45,900 nucleotides of DNA from SIG607 sp045648445 (GTDB taxonomy: Bacteria; Bacillota; Clostridia; Oscillospirales; Acutalibacteraceae). The stretch covers positions 1 to 45,900 of the forward strand of contig JAZRNY010000040.1 of the NCBI GenBank assembly GCA_045648445.1, in the 5' to 3' direction. Positions 9,697 to 18,410 of the stretch are shown in pieces; the stretch's first letter is position 1; every line of letters begins with the position of its first letter. The notes under the pieces are model-generated. The model was not told where the DNA came from. It searched no databases and was given only the letters and a program-made list of their open reading frames with translations. Both the position numbers and the translations under genes were made by a program.

Positions 9697-10710
9697 TTAC
9701 TTAGTTTCGCTTTGAGCAATTACCTTTTCTACCAGTTTTTCTACAGCCTGTTCTTCTACATATATACATTCAATATAGTTCTTTGTATACTGTTTTATTA
9801 TTTCCTCTTTGCTCATACCTGAAGAAGCAGAAACCTCTTCGATTTTTTCATCTACGATGTTTTTGGGAACTTCAAGTCCTAATTTATCAAAACATGCATA
9901 CAATACTATTTCAGTACCAAGAACTTCTTTCTTAAATGCATTTTCATCAAGAGTATAAGAAGCAAGTAAATCTTCAAAGGTCATATTATAATATGTTGCC
10001 ATCTCGGTATAGTAATTCTTATAATAAGCATAAGTGTTACCTTCTTTATCGCTAGGCAGTTCAAAGGTGGAATTTTCAACAACGTAATTTACCACAAATT
10101 GTTCGTCGGTACGTTTTTGAAGATCTGCCATATATTCTTCCGCAGTTTTAAAACCTGCCACAGAAGCAAACTCATCGTTAACTTCTTCATAAGGACGTTC
10201 TACAAAATTAACAGTTACGGTAAATACTGCCTTTGCACCGGAAAGTTTCATTGTCTTAGAACCGGTTTCAAGGTCGGTAGAATCACCATAGTCAGCAGGA
10301 AAAGTAACATTTATATCTACCGTTGAACCGATTTTAACACCTATGAGTTGTTCTTCAAATCCATCAATAAACTGACCGGAACCTATTTCAAGTGTTTGAT
10401 CTTGAGCAGTACCACCGGTAAATGCAACTCCGTCAACCTTACCGGCATAGTCAATATTAGAAATATCACCGTTTGCAACTTTACCTTCGGTAATTTTTTT
10501 AGTATATGTTTCAAGGTCGTTTTGCATCATAGATGAATTAAGTTGAATATAATCAGCAGAATTACGGTCGATTTTGATTGCGTCAAGGTCACAAAGTTGT
10601 ACGTAATCGTCAAGTCCTTTTATATAGTTAAGACGATCAATGGATCCACAGCCTGTAAGGGATACCGCTAAAACAAGTACGGAGACTAAAATTAACAATA
10701 ATCTTTTCAT
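9697..10710 (-). CDS. Trigger-factor-like peptidyl-prolyl isomerase lipoprotein
   Basis: A 337-residue predicted secreted lipoprotein. The first 22 residues form a signal peptide ending in the lipobox LTGC, so it should be anchored to the outer face of the membrane. Residues about 85-190 match an FKBP-type isomerase fold (GDISNIDYAGKVDG, FIDGFEEQLIG, VDINVTFPADYG). Residues about 200-330 resemble the helical C-terminal domain of trigger factor. It lacks the ribosome-binding N-domain of cytosolic trigger factor, fitting an extracytoplasmic foldase role. It is the last gene of prmA-prfB-foldase, 18 nt after prfB. The domain reading is from motif recognition; substrates are unknown. Confidence 0.85.
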   Translation of the reverse strand: MKRLLLILVSVLVLAVSLTGCGSIDRLNYIKGLDDYVQLCDLDAIKIDRNSADYIQLNSSMMQNDLETYTKKITEGKVANGDISNIDYAGKVDGVAFTGGTAQDQTLEIGSGQFIDGFEEQLIGVKIGSTVDINVTFPADYGDSTDLETGSKTMKLSGAKAVFTVTVNFVERPYEEVNDEFASVAGFKTAEEYMADLQKRTDEQFVVNYVVENSTFELPSDKEGNTYAYYKNYYTEMATYYNMTFEDLLASYTLDENAFKKEVLGTEIVLYACFDKLGLEVPKNIVDEKIEEVSASSGMSKEEIIKQYTKNYIECIYVEEQAVEKLVEKVIAQSETK

Positions 10711-10728
10711 TTATTTTCCCAATCCTTT

Positions 10729-11853
10729 TTAATTATTATTTTCAAGTTTGCCCGTTGAGGCAGCCTTTAAATATGCATTAATAAATCCGTCGATATCGCC
10801 GTCCATTACGGCATTGATATTTGAATATTCAAAACCTGTACGGTGGTCTTTTGCCAGGGTATAAGGCATAAATACATAAGAACGTATTTGAGAACCCCAA
10901 GCAATTTCCTTTTGAACACCCTTTATATCTTCGATTTTATCAAGGTGTTCCCTTTCCTTTATTTCAACAAGTTTTGATTTTAACATTCTAAGACAGGTAT
11001 CTTTATTTTGGAACTGACTTCTTTCGGTCTGACAAGCAACCACTATTCCGGTGGGAATATGTGTAATTCTAACAGCCGAAGAAGTTTTATTAATATGCTG
11101 ACCGCCTGCACCGCTGCTTCGGTAAGTATCAATCTTTAAATCTTCTTCCCTTATATCAACTTCAACGTCATCGGTTATTTCGGGCATAACTTCAAGAGAA
11201 GCAAAAGAAGTGTGTCTTCGTCCTGAGGAGTCAAATGGAGAAACTCTAACAAGTCTGTGTACCCCGTGCTCACTTTTTAAATATCCGTAAGCGTTAAGAC
11301 CTTCAATTGTGAGAGTAGCGCTTTTAAGTCCTGCTTCATCACCATCAAGGAAGTCAACCATCGATGTTTTAAAACCATGGCGTTCTGCCCAACGGGTAAA
11401 CAAGCGAACAAGCATTTGATTCCAGTCCTGCGCCTCGGTACCGCCTGCACCTGCATGGAAGGTAAGTATTGCGTTGTTCTTGTCATATTCACCTATAAGC
11501 AACGTTTCAAGACGCTGAGTTTCTAAACTTTGCTCATAAGCGTCAAGTTCGCTGTTAATATCTTCAAGCATCGTTTCGTCTTCTTCTTCGTTTGCCATAT
11601 CAATCAAAACCTGAATATCCTCATAAGAAGAAACGAGTTTATCGTACGCTTCTACCTTGTTTTTAAGTGCACCGAGTTTTTGCAATACAACCTGACTTTT
11701 ATCAGGATCATCCCAAAAAGAAGCTTCGGCAGTTTTATATTCAAGTTTATCAATTTCCATTTTAGTTGTATCGTAAGCAATTGCGTCTTTTAAATCCACC
11801 ATTTCGGTGTAATGCGAGGTAAGACGTTGTTTAAGTTCTTCAAAAACCAGCAT
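10729..11853 (-). CDS. prfB: Peptide chain release factor 2
   Basis: Class I release factor that recognises UGA and UAA stops. The 374-residue protein has the SPF codon-recognition tripeptide (RVSPFDSSGRRH, about residue 205) and the GGQ motif (SSGAGGQHINKT, about residue 250) that triggers peptide release in the peptidyl-transferase centre. The reading frame is continuous from an ATG preceded by AAGGAG: the in-frame UGA and programmed +1 frameshift used for autoregulation in many bacteria is absent. It lies 9 nt after prmA, with the foldase lipoprotein gene behind it. Confidence 0.97.
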   Translation of the reverse strand: MLVFEELKQRLTSHYTEMVDLKDAIAYDTTKMEIDKLEYKTAEASFWDDPDKSQVVLQKLGALKNKVEAYDKLVSSYEDIQVLIDMANEEEDETMLEDINSELDAYEQSLETQRLETLLIGEYDKNNAILTFHAGAGGTEAQDWNQMLVRLFTRWAERHGFKTSMVDFLDGDEAGLKSATLTIEGLNAYGYLKSEHGVHRLVRVSPFDSSGRRHTSFASLEVMPEITDDVEVDIREEDLKIDTYRSSGAGGQHINKTSSAVRITHIPTGIVVACQTERSQFQNKDTCLRMLKSKLVEIKEREHLDKIEDIKGVQKEIAWGSQIRSYVFMPYTLAKDHRTGFEYSNINAVMDGDIDGFINAYLKAASTGKLENNN

Positions 11854-11862
11854 ATATACTCC

Positions 11863-12780
11863 TTACTTTTTAATCGCAAATGCATGCCATTCTTCACGCA
11901 CAAGTTCTTGTTCTATAACAAAACCGTTATCAATAATACACTTTCTTACCTCGTCTGCTCTTGGAGCAATAATTCCCGAAGCAATAAGAATACCGTCAGG
12001 TTTCATATATTTCTTTACGTCACCCAGCAATCTCATTACAACGTCGGCGACAATATTAGCGCAAACAATATCAAATTGTCCGTCAACCTTTTCGGCAAGA
12101 TCACCGTGAATGTATGTTGTTTTTTCGGTTACTGAATTCATAGTTGCATTTTCTTTCGCAACCTTTACAGCGCCCTCGTCTATATCAACGCCAATAGCAC
12201 TTTCGGCGCCAAGTATAACACCTGCAATACTTAAAATACCGCTTCCGCATCCAATATCAAGTACGGTATCATTAGGTTTAGTGTATTGTTCTAAAAATTC
12301 AAGACAAAGTGATGTAGTAGCGTGTGTACCCGTACCAAACGCAGCGCCGGGGTCGATTTTCAGAATTTTTCTTTCTTCCTTATTATCATAATTCTCCCAT
12401 GCCGGAACGACTGCAAGACGCTTTCCTATCAAAGAAGTATGGAAAAACTTTTTCCAATATTCATTCCAATCAATTTCAGCAACGGTACCCAGTTCAACCT
12501 CGAACTTAATTTGTTCGGCAGAAAAACGTTCCTTTAAATACGCTAAAGATTCCTCTACGTTATCGGACTTATCCATATAAATATGAATAAAAGCGCTGTT
12601 TCTGTCCTTTTTAAGTAAATCTTCATCTATTAAATCAATATGAGCAATTTCCCAAGAAACCGCTTCCATATCCGAATAATCCTCAATATAAATACCGTAC
12701 GGTACAGTCATATTAGCAATTGCAGATGCTGTTTCGCATTGCTCGGTAGGTACTTTTATAACAATTTCAAACCAATCCAT
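11863..12780 (-). CDS. prmA: Ribosomal protein L11 methyltransferase
   Basis: SAM-dependent methyltransferase that trimethylates ribosomal protein L11. The 305-residue protein has an N-terminal substrate-recognition domain and a Rossmann domain from about residue 150. Motif I reads LDIGCGSGILSIAG near residue 175, preceded by the family signature PGAAFGTGTHATT near 145. The NIVADV stretch near residue 240 fits the substrate-binding loop. The start ATG follows GGGAG. It is the first gene of the prmA-prfB-foldase transcript, behind its own promoter, and is divergent from the calcium ATPase gene. Confidence 0.95.
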   Translation of the reverse strand: MDWFEIVIKVPTEQCETASAIANMTVPYGIYIEDYSDMEAVSWEIAHIDLIDEDLLKKDRNSAFIHIYMDKSDNVEESLAYLKERFSAEQIKFEVELGTVAEIDWNEYWKKFFHTSLIGKRLAVVPAWENYDNKEERKILKIDPGAAFGTGTHATTSLCLEFLEQYTKPNDTVLDIGCGSGILSIAGVILGAESAIGVDIDEGAVKVAKENATMNSVTEKTTYIHGDLAEKVDGQFDIVCANIVADVVMRLLGDVKKYMKPDGILIASGIIAPRADEVRKCIIDNGFVIEQELVREEWHAFAIKK

Positions 12781-12808
12781 TAAATTACTCCCTAAAACAT
12801 ATGTATGT

Positions 12809-12836
12809 ATTGTAACACAAATATCCGATTTTGCAA
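12809..12836 (-). promoter_or_regulatory. Promoter of prmA operon
   Basis: Minus strand: TTGCAA, 16 bp, TACAAT, upstream of the prmA ribosome-binding site. It lies back to back with the ATPase promoter, their -35 hexamers 16 bp apart. Confidence 0.65.
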
Positions 12837-12852
12837 AGTATTTTTAATAATG

Positions 12853-12881
12853 TTGATTTATTTTTTTATATGTAGTATAAT
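12853..12881 (+). promoter_or_regulatory. Promoter of the P2-type ATPase gene
   Basis: Plus strand: TTGATT, 17 bp, TATAAT, followed by GGATGGAGGGG and an ATG at 12908. Divergent from the prmA promoter. Confidence 0.75.
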
Positions 12882-12907
12882 AAATTAAATTTGGATGGAG
12901 GGGTTCT

Positions 12908-15525
12908 ATGATTTATCACAGTGCTCAAACTGATGACGTTTGTTTAAATTTTCAGGTTGACCCATCAAACGGTTTGCCTACCGGAGTAGTTGATCAACGT
13001 TATGATGAAAACAATGAAAATATATTAAAAAGACATCACTACTAAAAAACATTTCAGAACAAATCAAAAATTCAGTTAATATACTTCTTATTATAAGTGC
13101 ATTAATTTCTTTTTTGGTCAATCTGCTTTACAAAGAGGGTTCTTGGTTTTCTCCCCTTTTAATAATTTTTATGTTAGCATTAAACATTGGAGTAACTATT
13201 TTCTTTTTGAAAGAAAGTGAAAAATCCGCCGACAGACTTGCTTCTATGAATATACCTAAAGTAAAGGTACTGCGTGACGGCATAATAAAAACCATTAATT
13301 CAAAGTTTATAGTACGTGGTGATATAATAATTCTTGAAAAGGGCGATTATATTTCAGCCGATGCAAGACTTATTGAAGCGGTCGACTTCAGATGCGATGA
13401 AGAATCCGTAACCGGAGAAGAAACCACTTATATTAAAGAAGCCTCTGCTTTACATACCGATATAACGCCAATAAAAGAAAGATCTAACATGGTATTTGCC
13501 GGCAGTAACGTATTAACAGGACATGCAAAAGCAGTCGTTACCGAAATCGGCATGGAAACCGAACTCGGAAAAGCCGTAACTATTTTAGAATCCTACAACA
13601 ACATTAACACCAAACTTAAAGATAAACTAAATTCAATTGGTAAAGTTTCATCCGTTATTCTTATTATATTGTGCATTATTGCATTTTTCGCAAACGTTAT
13701 AATTAATTTCCGTTCAGAACAAGAATTCGCAATCACTTTAGCAAATTCTTTAATCAATTCCGTAGTTCTTTTAGTGTCCGTACTTCCGGAAGGTTTACCC
13801 TTAATTGCCGCTTCTGCTTTGGGCATTTCGGTAAACGTTCTTTATAAAAACGGAATGATTACTAAAAACTACTCGGTTTTCGATATATTACCCGAAGTAT
13901 CGGTAATTTGTTCCGATAAAACAGGAACCTTAACAAAAGACACTATGAAAGCCGAAAAAATATTTAACGGACAGGAAATAATAGACGTTTCTGAAGCATT
14001 CAATGACAACAACTGTGTATCAATCCTTCGTCTTGCATCCCTTTGTACCTCACAGTCAAAGGATGATATTGACAGCGCTATGTATAACGATGCAACCGAA
14101 ATCGCTATTATAGATGCATACAAACAAAGTGTAATCAGCGAAGAAAGAGATATTCATAACAACTATCCCCTTCTTTGCAAACTGCCTTTTGATAGCGAAA
14201 GAAAAATTACCGTTACAGTAAATATGATTAACGGAACACCCGTTGCCATAATAAAAGGTGCGCCCGATTATTTGCTTTCGGTTTGCGGTGTTGATGAAAA
14301 TAAAAATATAATTTCCGCTGTAGAAGATTTTGCGCAGGAAGGTATGCGCGTAATTGCCGTAGCATATAAACCATTAACCGAAATTCCTTCTAATCCCGAA
14401 ATAAACGAATTTGAAGACGGTATGATTTTTGCAGGACTTATAGCGTTAAGCGATCCACCGCAAGACGAAAGTGTTGCGCTTGTTAAAGACTGCAAAAAAG
14501 GCGGCATAAAAACCGTTATGATTACGGGCGACCATATTACTACCGCAAGGGCAATCGCTAAAAAACTCAGAATATTAAATGACGACAGTGAAGCAATCAG
14601 CGGAGAAGAAATTGCAGAAATGACCGACGAAGAACTCTGCGAAAACATTAATAAATACACAGTATTTGCCCGTCTTTTACCAAATCAAAAATATCGCATA
14701 GTTTCTGCTTATAAAGCAAACGGACTTACGGTTGCCATTACAGGTGACAGTGTCAACGACGCTCAGGCTCTCAGCCTTGCCGACGTGGGTATCGCTATGG
14801 GTAGCAAAGGCACCGACGTAGCAAGAGGCGCCGCAGATATAATAATGAACGAAAACCGTTTTTCCGCTATTACTACTGCCATTAGTATTTCTCGCAGTCT
14901 TATAAGCACCATAAGAAAGGCACTGATTTATTTAATCAGTTCAAATATCGGTGAACTTTTATCGGTTATTATCTGCCTGATAGTATTTAAATCTTTCCCC
15001 CTTGCCGCTACCGCATTTTTACTTTTAAATCTTATAACCGATGCATTCCCGACTTTAAGTATTCTTTCCGACGGTATTCACGAGCGCAAACCTTTTGGCA
15101 AATTAAAAGAAAGCGACAAGCATCTATTTAAAGGCGAAGCAATCATAATGATGTCGGTACAAGCCATTATGACTGCATTTACAGCAATACTTACTTACGG
15201 TACCTTCTTAAAATCGGGCGAGCAAATTGCATCCACAATGATGTTCACGGTTTTAGTATCATCACAGTATCTTAATATGGTAAGCACAAAATTTGAAGCC
15301 TTATTCTTTAAAAACAAACATTTCAAGAACGTTCCTTTAACAATCGTTTTATTCTCCTTTGCGCTTATAACATTTTTAGTTGTTACTACCTCGCTTGGCG
15401 CTTCGTTTGGTATGACGGTTCTTAGTTTCGAACAATTATTAAAAGCAATCTTGATTTCTACTATTGTATTCGCTTCGGGAGAACTTACGAAACTAGGTTT
15501 TACAGTTTATAAAAAATTAAAATAA
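12908..15525 (+). CDS. P2-type calcium-transporting ATPase, one-base frameshift near codon 40
   Basis: Integral membrane ATPase expected to export Ca2+. Signatures in order: A-domain TGE (TGEE here instead of TGES), M4 motif PEGLP, phosphorylation site CSDKTGTLT (Asp codon 13915-13917), nucleotide-binding KGAPD, hinge TGDSVND (usually TGDGVND), M5 SSNIGE and M6 NLITD. The Ca-coordinating Glu, Asn and Asp of SERCA-type pumps are all present. The ATG at 12908 with a strong ribosome-binding site opens a frame encoding the typical N-terminal segment (DPSNGLP...NENIL). That frame stops at 13043. The rest continues one frame over, open to 15525. Adding one A to the A5 run near 13027 joins both into about 870 residues. 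This could be a sequencing error, phase variation or recent inactivation. Catalytic residues are conserved, arguing against old decay. Confidence 0.85.
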
Positions 15526-15547
15526 AGTAAAAATAAAAACCGCGTTA

Positions 15548-15578
15548 GGTGTTGTACTCTAAAGGACAGTACAACACG
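15548..15578. repeat. Left terminal hairpin of element 1
   Basis: Perfect 10-bp inverted repeat GTGTTGTACT / AGTACAACAC with loop CTAAAGGAC. The part TTGTAC...AAGGACAGTA recurs at both ends of element 2 and, with changes, at the right end of element 1 (16532-16559). Confidence 0.7.
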
Positions 15579-15583
15579 ATACA

Positions 15584-15621
15584 AAAACACCCATAGTTTT
15601 TTAAAACTGCGGGTGTTTTAA
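15584..15621 (+). terminator. Terminator hairpin inside element 1
   Basis: AACACCC (15586-15592) pairs with GGGTGTT (15611-15617). Inside it AGTTTT pairs with AAAACT. T runs occur on both sides, so it could stop transcription in both directions. It would end read-through from the ATPase gene now that the original terminator arms are separated. Confidence 0.75.
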
Positions 15622-15630
15622 ATATTTTCT

Positions 15631-15658
15631 TTGTTTGTTGGTCAAGTTATGGTATAAT
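15631..15658 (+). promoter_or_regulatory. Promoter of the element 1 cargo gene
   Basis: An extended -10, TGGTATAAT (TATAAT at 15653-15658), with a weak -35 TTGTTT 16 bp upstream. It is about 45 nt before the cargo start codon. Confidence 0.55.
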
Positions 15659-15701
15659 ACAACTAACCGATAAATAAGAATTTGACGAAGAGGTGATTCC
15701 T

Positions 15702-16172
15702 GTGACTAAAAATAGTGTTTGGAAGAAAGCACAAATTGTTGAACTGCAAGTTTCCGAAAACATCTTGCCTGAATTTAGTATCGGTTTTGACAAAAGAATT
15801 CCAACAGAAGTCGAGCACGAACTCCGCTCTTTCGTAACTTGGATTGAAAATAACTATCGTATTCCTATTACTCTCTGGGTTGATTTTGAATATAATCATT
15901 ATCTGCTTAGTCGTAGCGGTAAAAGAGTTGGATACTTGTTCTATTGGGCGGATTTTTCTTCTTATCCTATGTTTGACAATGAGGATGATATTCCCCAGAT
16001 CCGTATTCCTGTGCGAACAGAGCACAGTGCTATGGAAGAGATTCTTACTTCCTTCATAGAAGCGATAACAGATTATTATGCATGGATTTGCAACGAGATG
16101 TATGAAGGTTATAAGCCTAACGAAGATGATGTAAAAGAAATCCTACAAACCTATCTTTGTCATCGCAATTAG
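15702..16172 (+). CDS. Cargo protein of element 1, unknown function
   Basis: A 156-residue protein not recognised by family. The start chosen is the GTG at 15702, six bases after AGAGGTG. An in-frame GTG at 15693 overlaps that ribosome-binding site. No signal peptide or membrane segment is evident. The sequence is mixed alpha/beta with many aromatic residues, including a stretch rich in Trp, Phe and Tyr around residues 45-90 and an acidic C-terminal third. A compact soluble protein is likely. It is the only long reading frame in element 1, with its own promoter and no partner gene. Its downstream region holds the 118-nt module and hairpin array on the same strand. Function cannot be inferred. 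Confidence 0.7.
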   Translation: MTKNSVWKKAQIVELQVSENILPEFSIGFDKRIPTEVEHELRSFVTWIENNYRIPITLWVDFEYNHYLLSRSGKRVGYLFYWADFSSYPMFDNEDDIPQIRIPVRTEHSAMEEILTSFIEAITDYYAWICNEMYEGYKPNEDDVKEILQTYLCHRN

Positions 16173-16221
16173 AAATCCGTTAGACAAATTCCAATTTATC
16201 GAATAGGTGATATTTGTTTAG

Positions 16222-16339
16222 AAAAGGGTTTTAGGTTTTCCTAATAAGTGACATTTGGGCGCCTAAATGTCCTGCTTGTTATGGTATGAGATAAATATTA
16301 AACGGATGTGTAGAATTTCTGCACATCCGTTTTACTGTC
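16222..16339 (+). ncRNA. 118-nt structured module, copy A
   Basis: Homologous to 25497-25614 in element 2 and of the same length. Three hairpins are conserved. The first is TTAGG/CCTAA with a T-rich loop. The second is a two-part hairpin with outer AATAAG/CTTGTT and inner GACATTTGG/CTAAATGTC. The third is a long terminator-like hairpin around GTGTAGAA followed by TTTTACTGTC. Differences from copy B fall in loops, change G-C to G-U, or replace both partners of a pair. The pattern suggests selection for structure, either as RNA or as folded single-stranded DNA. No promoter was seen directly upstream. Confidence 0.55.
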
Positions 16340-16344
16340 TCAAA

Positions 16345-16559
16345 AAATATTTTAATAGTGATATTGTGAGACAGGTCTCACAGTGTTATTTTGCCTATTG
16401 GCAAAGTGATATTAAAACCTTACGGTTTTAGTGATATTTTATTCGCTCCTAAACTCGCAAAGCGAATAACACTCGGCGATAGCCGAATATAACTGCGAAG
16501 CAATATAACTCGCCGTAAGGCGAATAAAACTGGCGTTGTATCCTTACTGGTACAACGCC
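16345..16559 (+). repeat. Array of small hairpins with conserved spacers
   Basis: At least seven short inverted repeats follow one another, each with a different stem but similar flanks. Examples are TGTGAGAC/GTCTCACA, TTGCC/GGCAA, AAAACC/GGTTTT, TCGC/GCGA, TCGGC/GCCGA, TGC/GCA and TCGCC/GGCGA, mostly with 3-4-nt loops. Spacers are AGTGATATT in the first half and AATATAACT or similar in the second half. The stems vary while pairing is kept. The array ends in the right terminal hairpin of element 1. No reading frame crosses it. Confidence 0.65.
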
Positions 16560-16569
16560 TAAGCGGTTT

Positions 16570-18381
16570 TTATTTTTTGAAATAATAGTAAATATTTTCT
16601 GCAGTTTTTTTGTCAACGCCTTTTACCGAAGATAGTTCTTCAACAGACGCTTCTTTTATTTTCTTTAAAGATTTAAAATGTTTAAAAAGTACCTCTACCC
16701 TTTTTTGCCCTACACCTTCAATATTTAACAGTTCACTTTTAACCATACTGTCACTGCGTTTCTTTTTATGAAAAGATATGGCAAAACGGTGGGTTTCATC
16801 CTGAATGTTATTTATAAGTGTAAAGGTTTTTCTGGTGGGTTTAATTTCAATATCTCCATCTTCACTTGCAATGGCTCGTGTACGGTGTTTTGAATCCTTT
16901 ACCATACCGTAAAGCGGTATATTTAAGTTATATTTACTTAAAACAGGTTTTACTGCCGAAATTTGACCTTTACCGCCATCAAGAAGAATAAGATCGGGAA
17001 GAATTGAAAACGCTTCGTCCTCACCCTTTATATATTCGCTTAATCTTCTATCTATCACTTCCGCCATAGAACGATAATCGTCTTGACCCAAAAATCCTTT
17101 TATCTTAAATTTGCGATAATTGACTTTAAAAGGTCTTGCATCACGAAATACAACCATAGCCGCTACGTTTTCGTTTCCTGCCGTGTTGGAAATATCATAA
17201 GATTCAATATAACGAGGGGTTTTCTTCATACCCAAAAGTTCACCGAGTTCACTTAATGCCTGTGTTTCTTTTCCCGTTCTTTCGAGACGTTTTGAAAGAA
17301 CTTCATTAGCATTGCTAAGACACATACTGATTAGTTTTCTTTGTTCACCCTTAACCGGCGATGAAATTTTAACGTTACTTTCCGCTTGAGTATAAAGCCA
17401 CTTTTCCATAATATCGATTTCTTCGGGAAGTTCATCTATAATAATATTTTGCGGAAAATCGTAGCAATTAGAATAAAAACGATATAAAAATTCGTTATAT
17501 ATTTCTGCTTTTGATGAAATTTCTTCAAACACAAAATGTTCTTGGTCGCAAAGATGACCGTCCCTAAATTTAAAGAACTGAACGCAACCTATATCCCCTA
17601 CAACCGCACAGGCAAATACGTCCTGATTTTTGTGCACCGAAGAAATAACCTTTTGCTTTTGTTTTATTTTGGTTACTGCATCAATTCTGTCACGGAGTTT
17701 TGCAGCATATTCAAAATCTAAATTTTCTGCCGCTTTTTGCATTTCATTTTGCAGTTCTTTAATTTCGCTACTGCTATACCCACCGTTTTTAATAAAAGAA
17801 ACGGCGCTGTCCACTGCCTCAAGGTATTCACTAATAGACGTTTTTCCTCGGCAAGGCGCAAAACATTTCCCTATATGAAAATTAAGACAAGGTTTTGACG
17901 GCTTATCAAAAGAACGGTTACAATCGGGAAGTTTAAATACGTTACGCGCTTCCTCAACGGCATTTTTTACTATCATACCGCTATGATACGGTCCAATATA
18001 TTTACCGTCCTTGTTTTTTTGTTTTACCCATTCTATTTTTTTCCACTTATCGTCGGTAATTTTAACGTAATGGTAGCCTTTGTCATCTTTTAAGAGAATG
18101 TTATACTTTGGCTGATTTTGTTTTATAAGCGAATTTTCAAGCACTAACGCTTCAAATTCACTGTCGCATAAAATGTAATCAAAATCATCTACGTTTTCCA
18201 CCATTTTTCTAACTTTAATGCTGTGGTTTAAATCAGAACCAAAATACTGGGTAACACGGTTTTTTAGTGCAACTGCTTTGCCTACGTAAATAATTGTTCC
18301 ATGTTTATCCTTCATAATATATACGCCCGAAGTTAACGGCAAAGAATTCGCTTTCTTTTTAAGAAGATTTCTTTTATCCAT
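16570..18381 (-). CDS. uvrC: UvrABC system protein C (excinuclease subunit)
   Basis: Nucleotide-excision repair nuclease that makes both incisions around a lesion after UvrB loading. The 603-residue protein has an N-terminal GIY-YIG domain (GVYIMKD, IIYVGKA, residues about 15-45) and a UVR motif near residue 210 (ENLDFEYAAKLRDRID). A C-terminal RNase-H-like nuclease domain (YDISNTAG, LLDGGKGQ) and tandem helix-hairpin-helix motifs (NIEGVGQKR, SVKGVDKKT) follow. The start is the ATG at 18381; a TTG two codons upstream has better ribosome-binding-site spacing and cannot be excluded. The gene is monocistronic, with its own promoter. Its stop codon lies inside the right arm of the terminator split by element 1. 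Confidence 0.97.
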   Translation of the reverse strand: MDKRNLLKKKANSLPLTSGVYIMKDKHGTIIYVGKAVALKNRVTQYFGSDLNHSIKVRKMVENVDDFDYILCDSEFEALVLENSLIKQNQPKYNILLKDDKGYHYVKITDDKWKKIEWVKQKNKDGKYIGPYHSGMIVKNAVEEARNVFKLPDCNRSFDKPSKPCLNFHIGKCFAPCRGKTSISEYLEAVDSAVSFIKNGGYSSSEIKELQNEMQKAAENLDFEYAAKLRDRIDAVTKIKQKQKVISSVHKNQDVFACAVVGDIGCVQFFKFRDGHLCDQEHFVFEEISSKAEIYNEFLYRFYSNCYDFPQNIIIDELPEEIDIMEKWLYTQAESNVKISSPVKGEQRKLISMCLSNANEVLSKRLERTGKETQALSELGELLGMKKTPRYIESYDISNTAGNENVAAMVVFRDARPFKVNYRKFKIKGFLGQDDYRSMAEVIDRRLSEYIKGEDEAFSILPDLILLDGGKGQISAVKPVLSKYNLNIPLYGMVKDSKHRTRAIASEDGDIEIKPTRKTFTLINNIQDETHRFAISFHKKKRSDSMVKSELLNIEGVGQKRVEVLFKHFKSLKKIKEASVEELSSVKGVDKKTAENIYYYFKK

Positions 18382-18410
18382 AGACAAAACTGCACCTACC
18401 TTTCTTTTAT

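Larger units (their letters stand above)
15529..16578. mobile_element. Accessory element 1, nested inside a bidirectional terminator
   Basis: The outer inverted repeats (15529-15556 and 16551-16578) match at nearly every position apart from one inserted base and one T/C change. They read A-rich, CCGC, TTAGG, GTTGTA. They are also exactly what a bidirectional terminator would look like: the left arm starts 3 nt after the ATPase stop and the right arm overlaps the uvrC stop. Without the interior, the two convergent genes would share one ordinary hairpin. Each end is itself a hairpin holding a motif shared with element 2. Cargo: a terminator, a promoter, a 156-residue unknown protein, a 118-nt structured module and a hairpin array. 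No transposase is visible, so mobility is inferred. Confidence 0.6.

Noticed and set aside
13020..13045. Programmed -1 frameshift in the calcium ATPase
   Set aside because: The run is not a canonical X-XXY-YYZ slippery heptamer and no downstream stimulator hairpin was evident; an indel in the A run is simpler.
16345..16559. CRISPR array
   Set aside because: There is no constant repeat of 24-36 bp; units are about 20 bp with different palindromic stems, and no cas genes are present.
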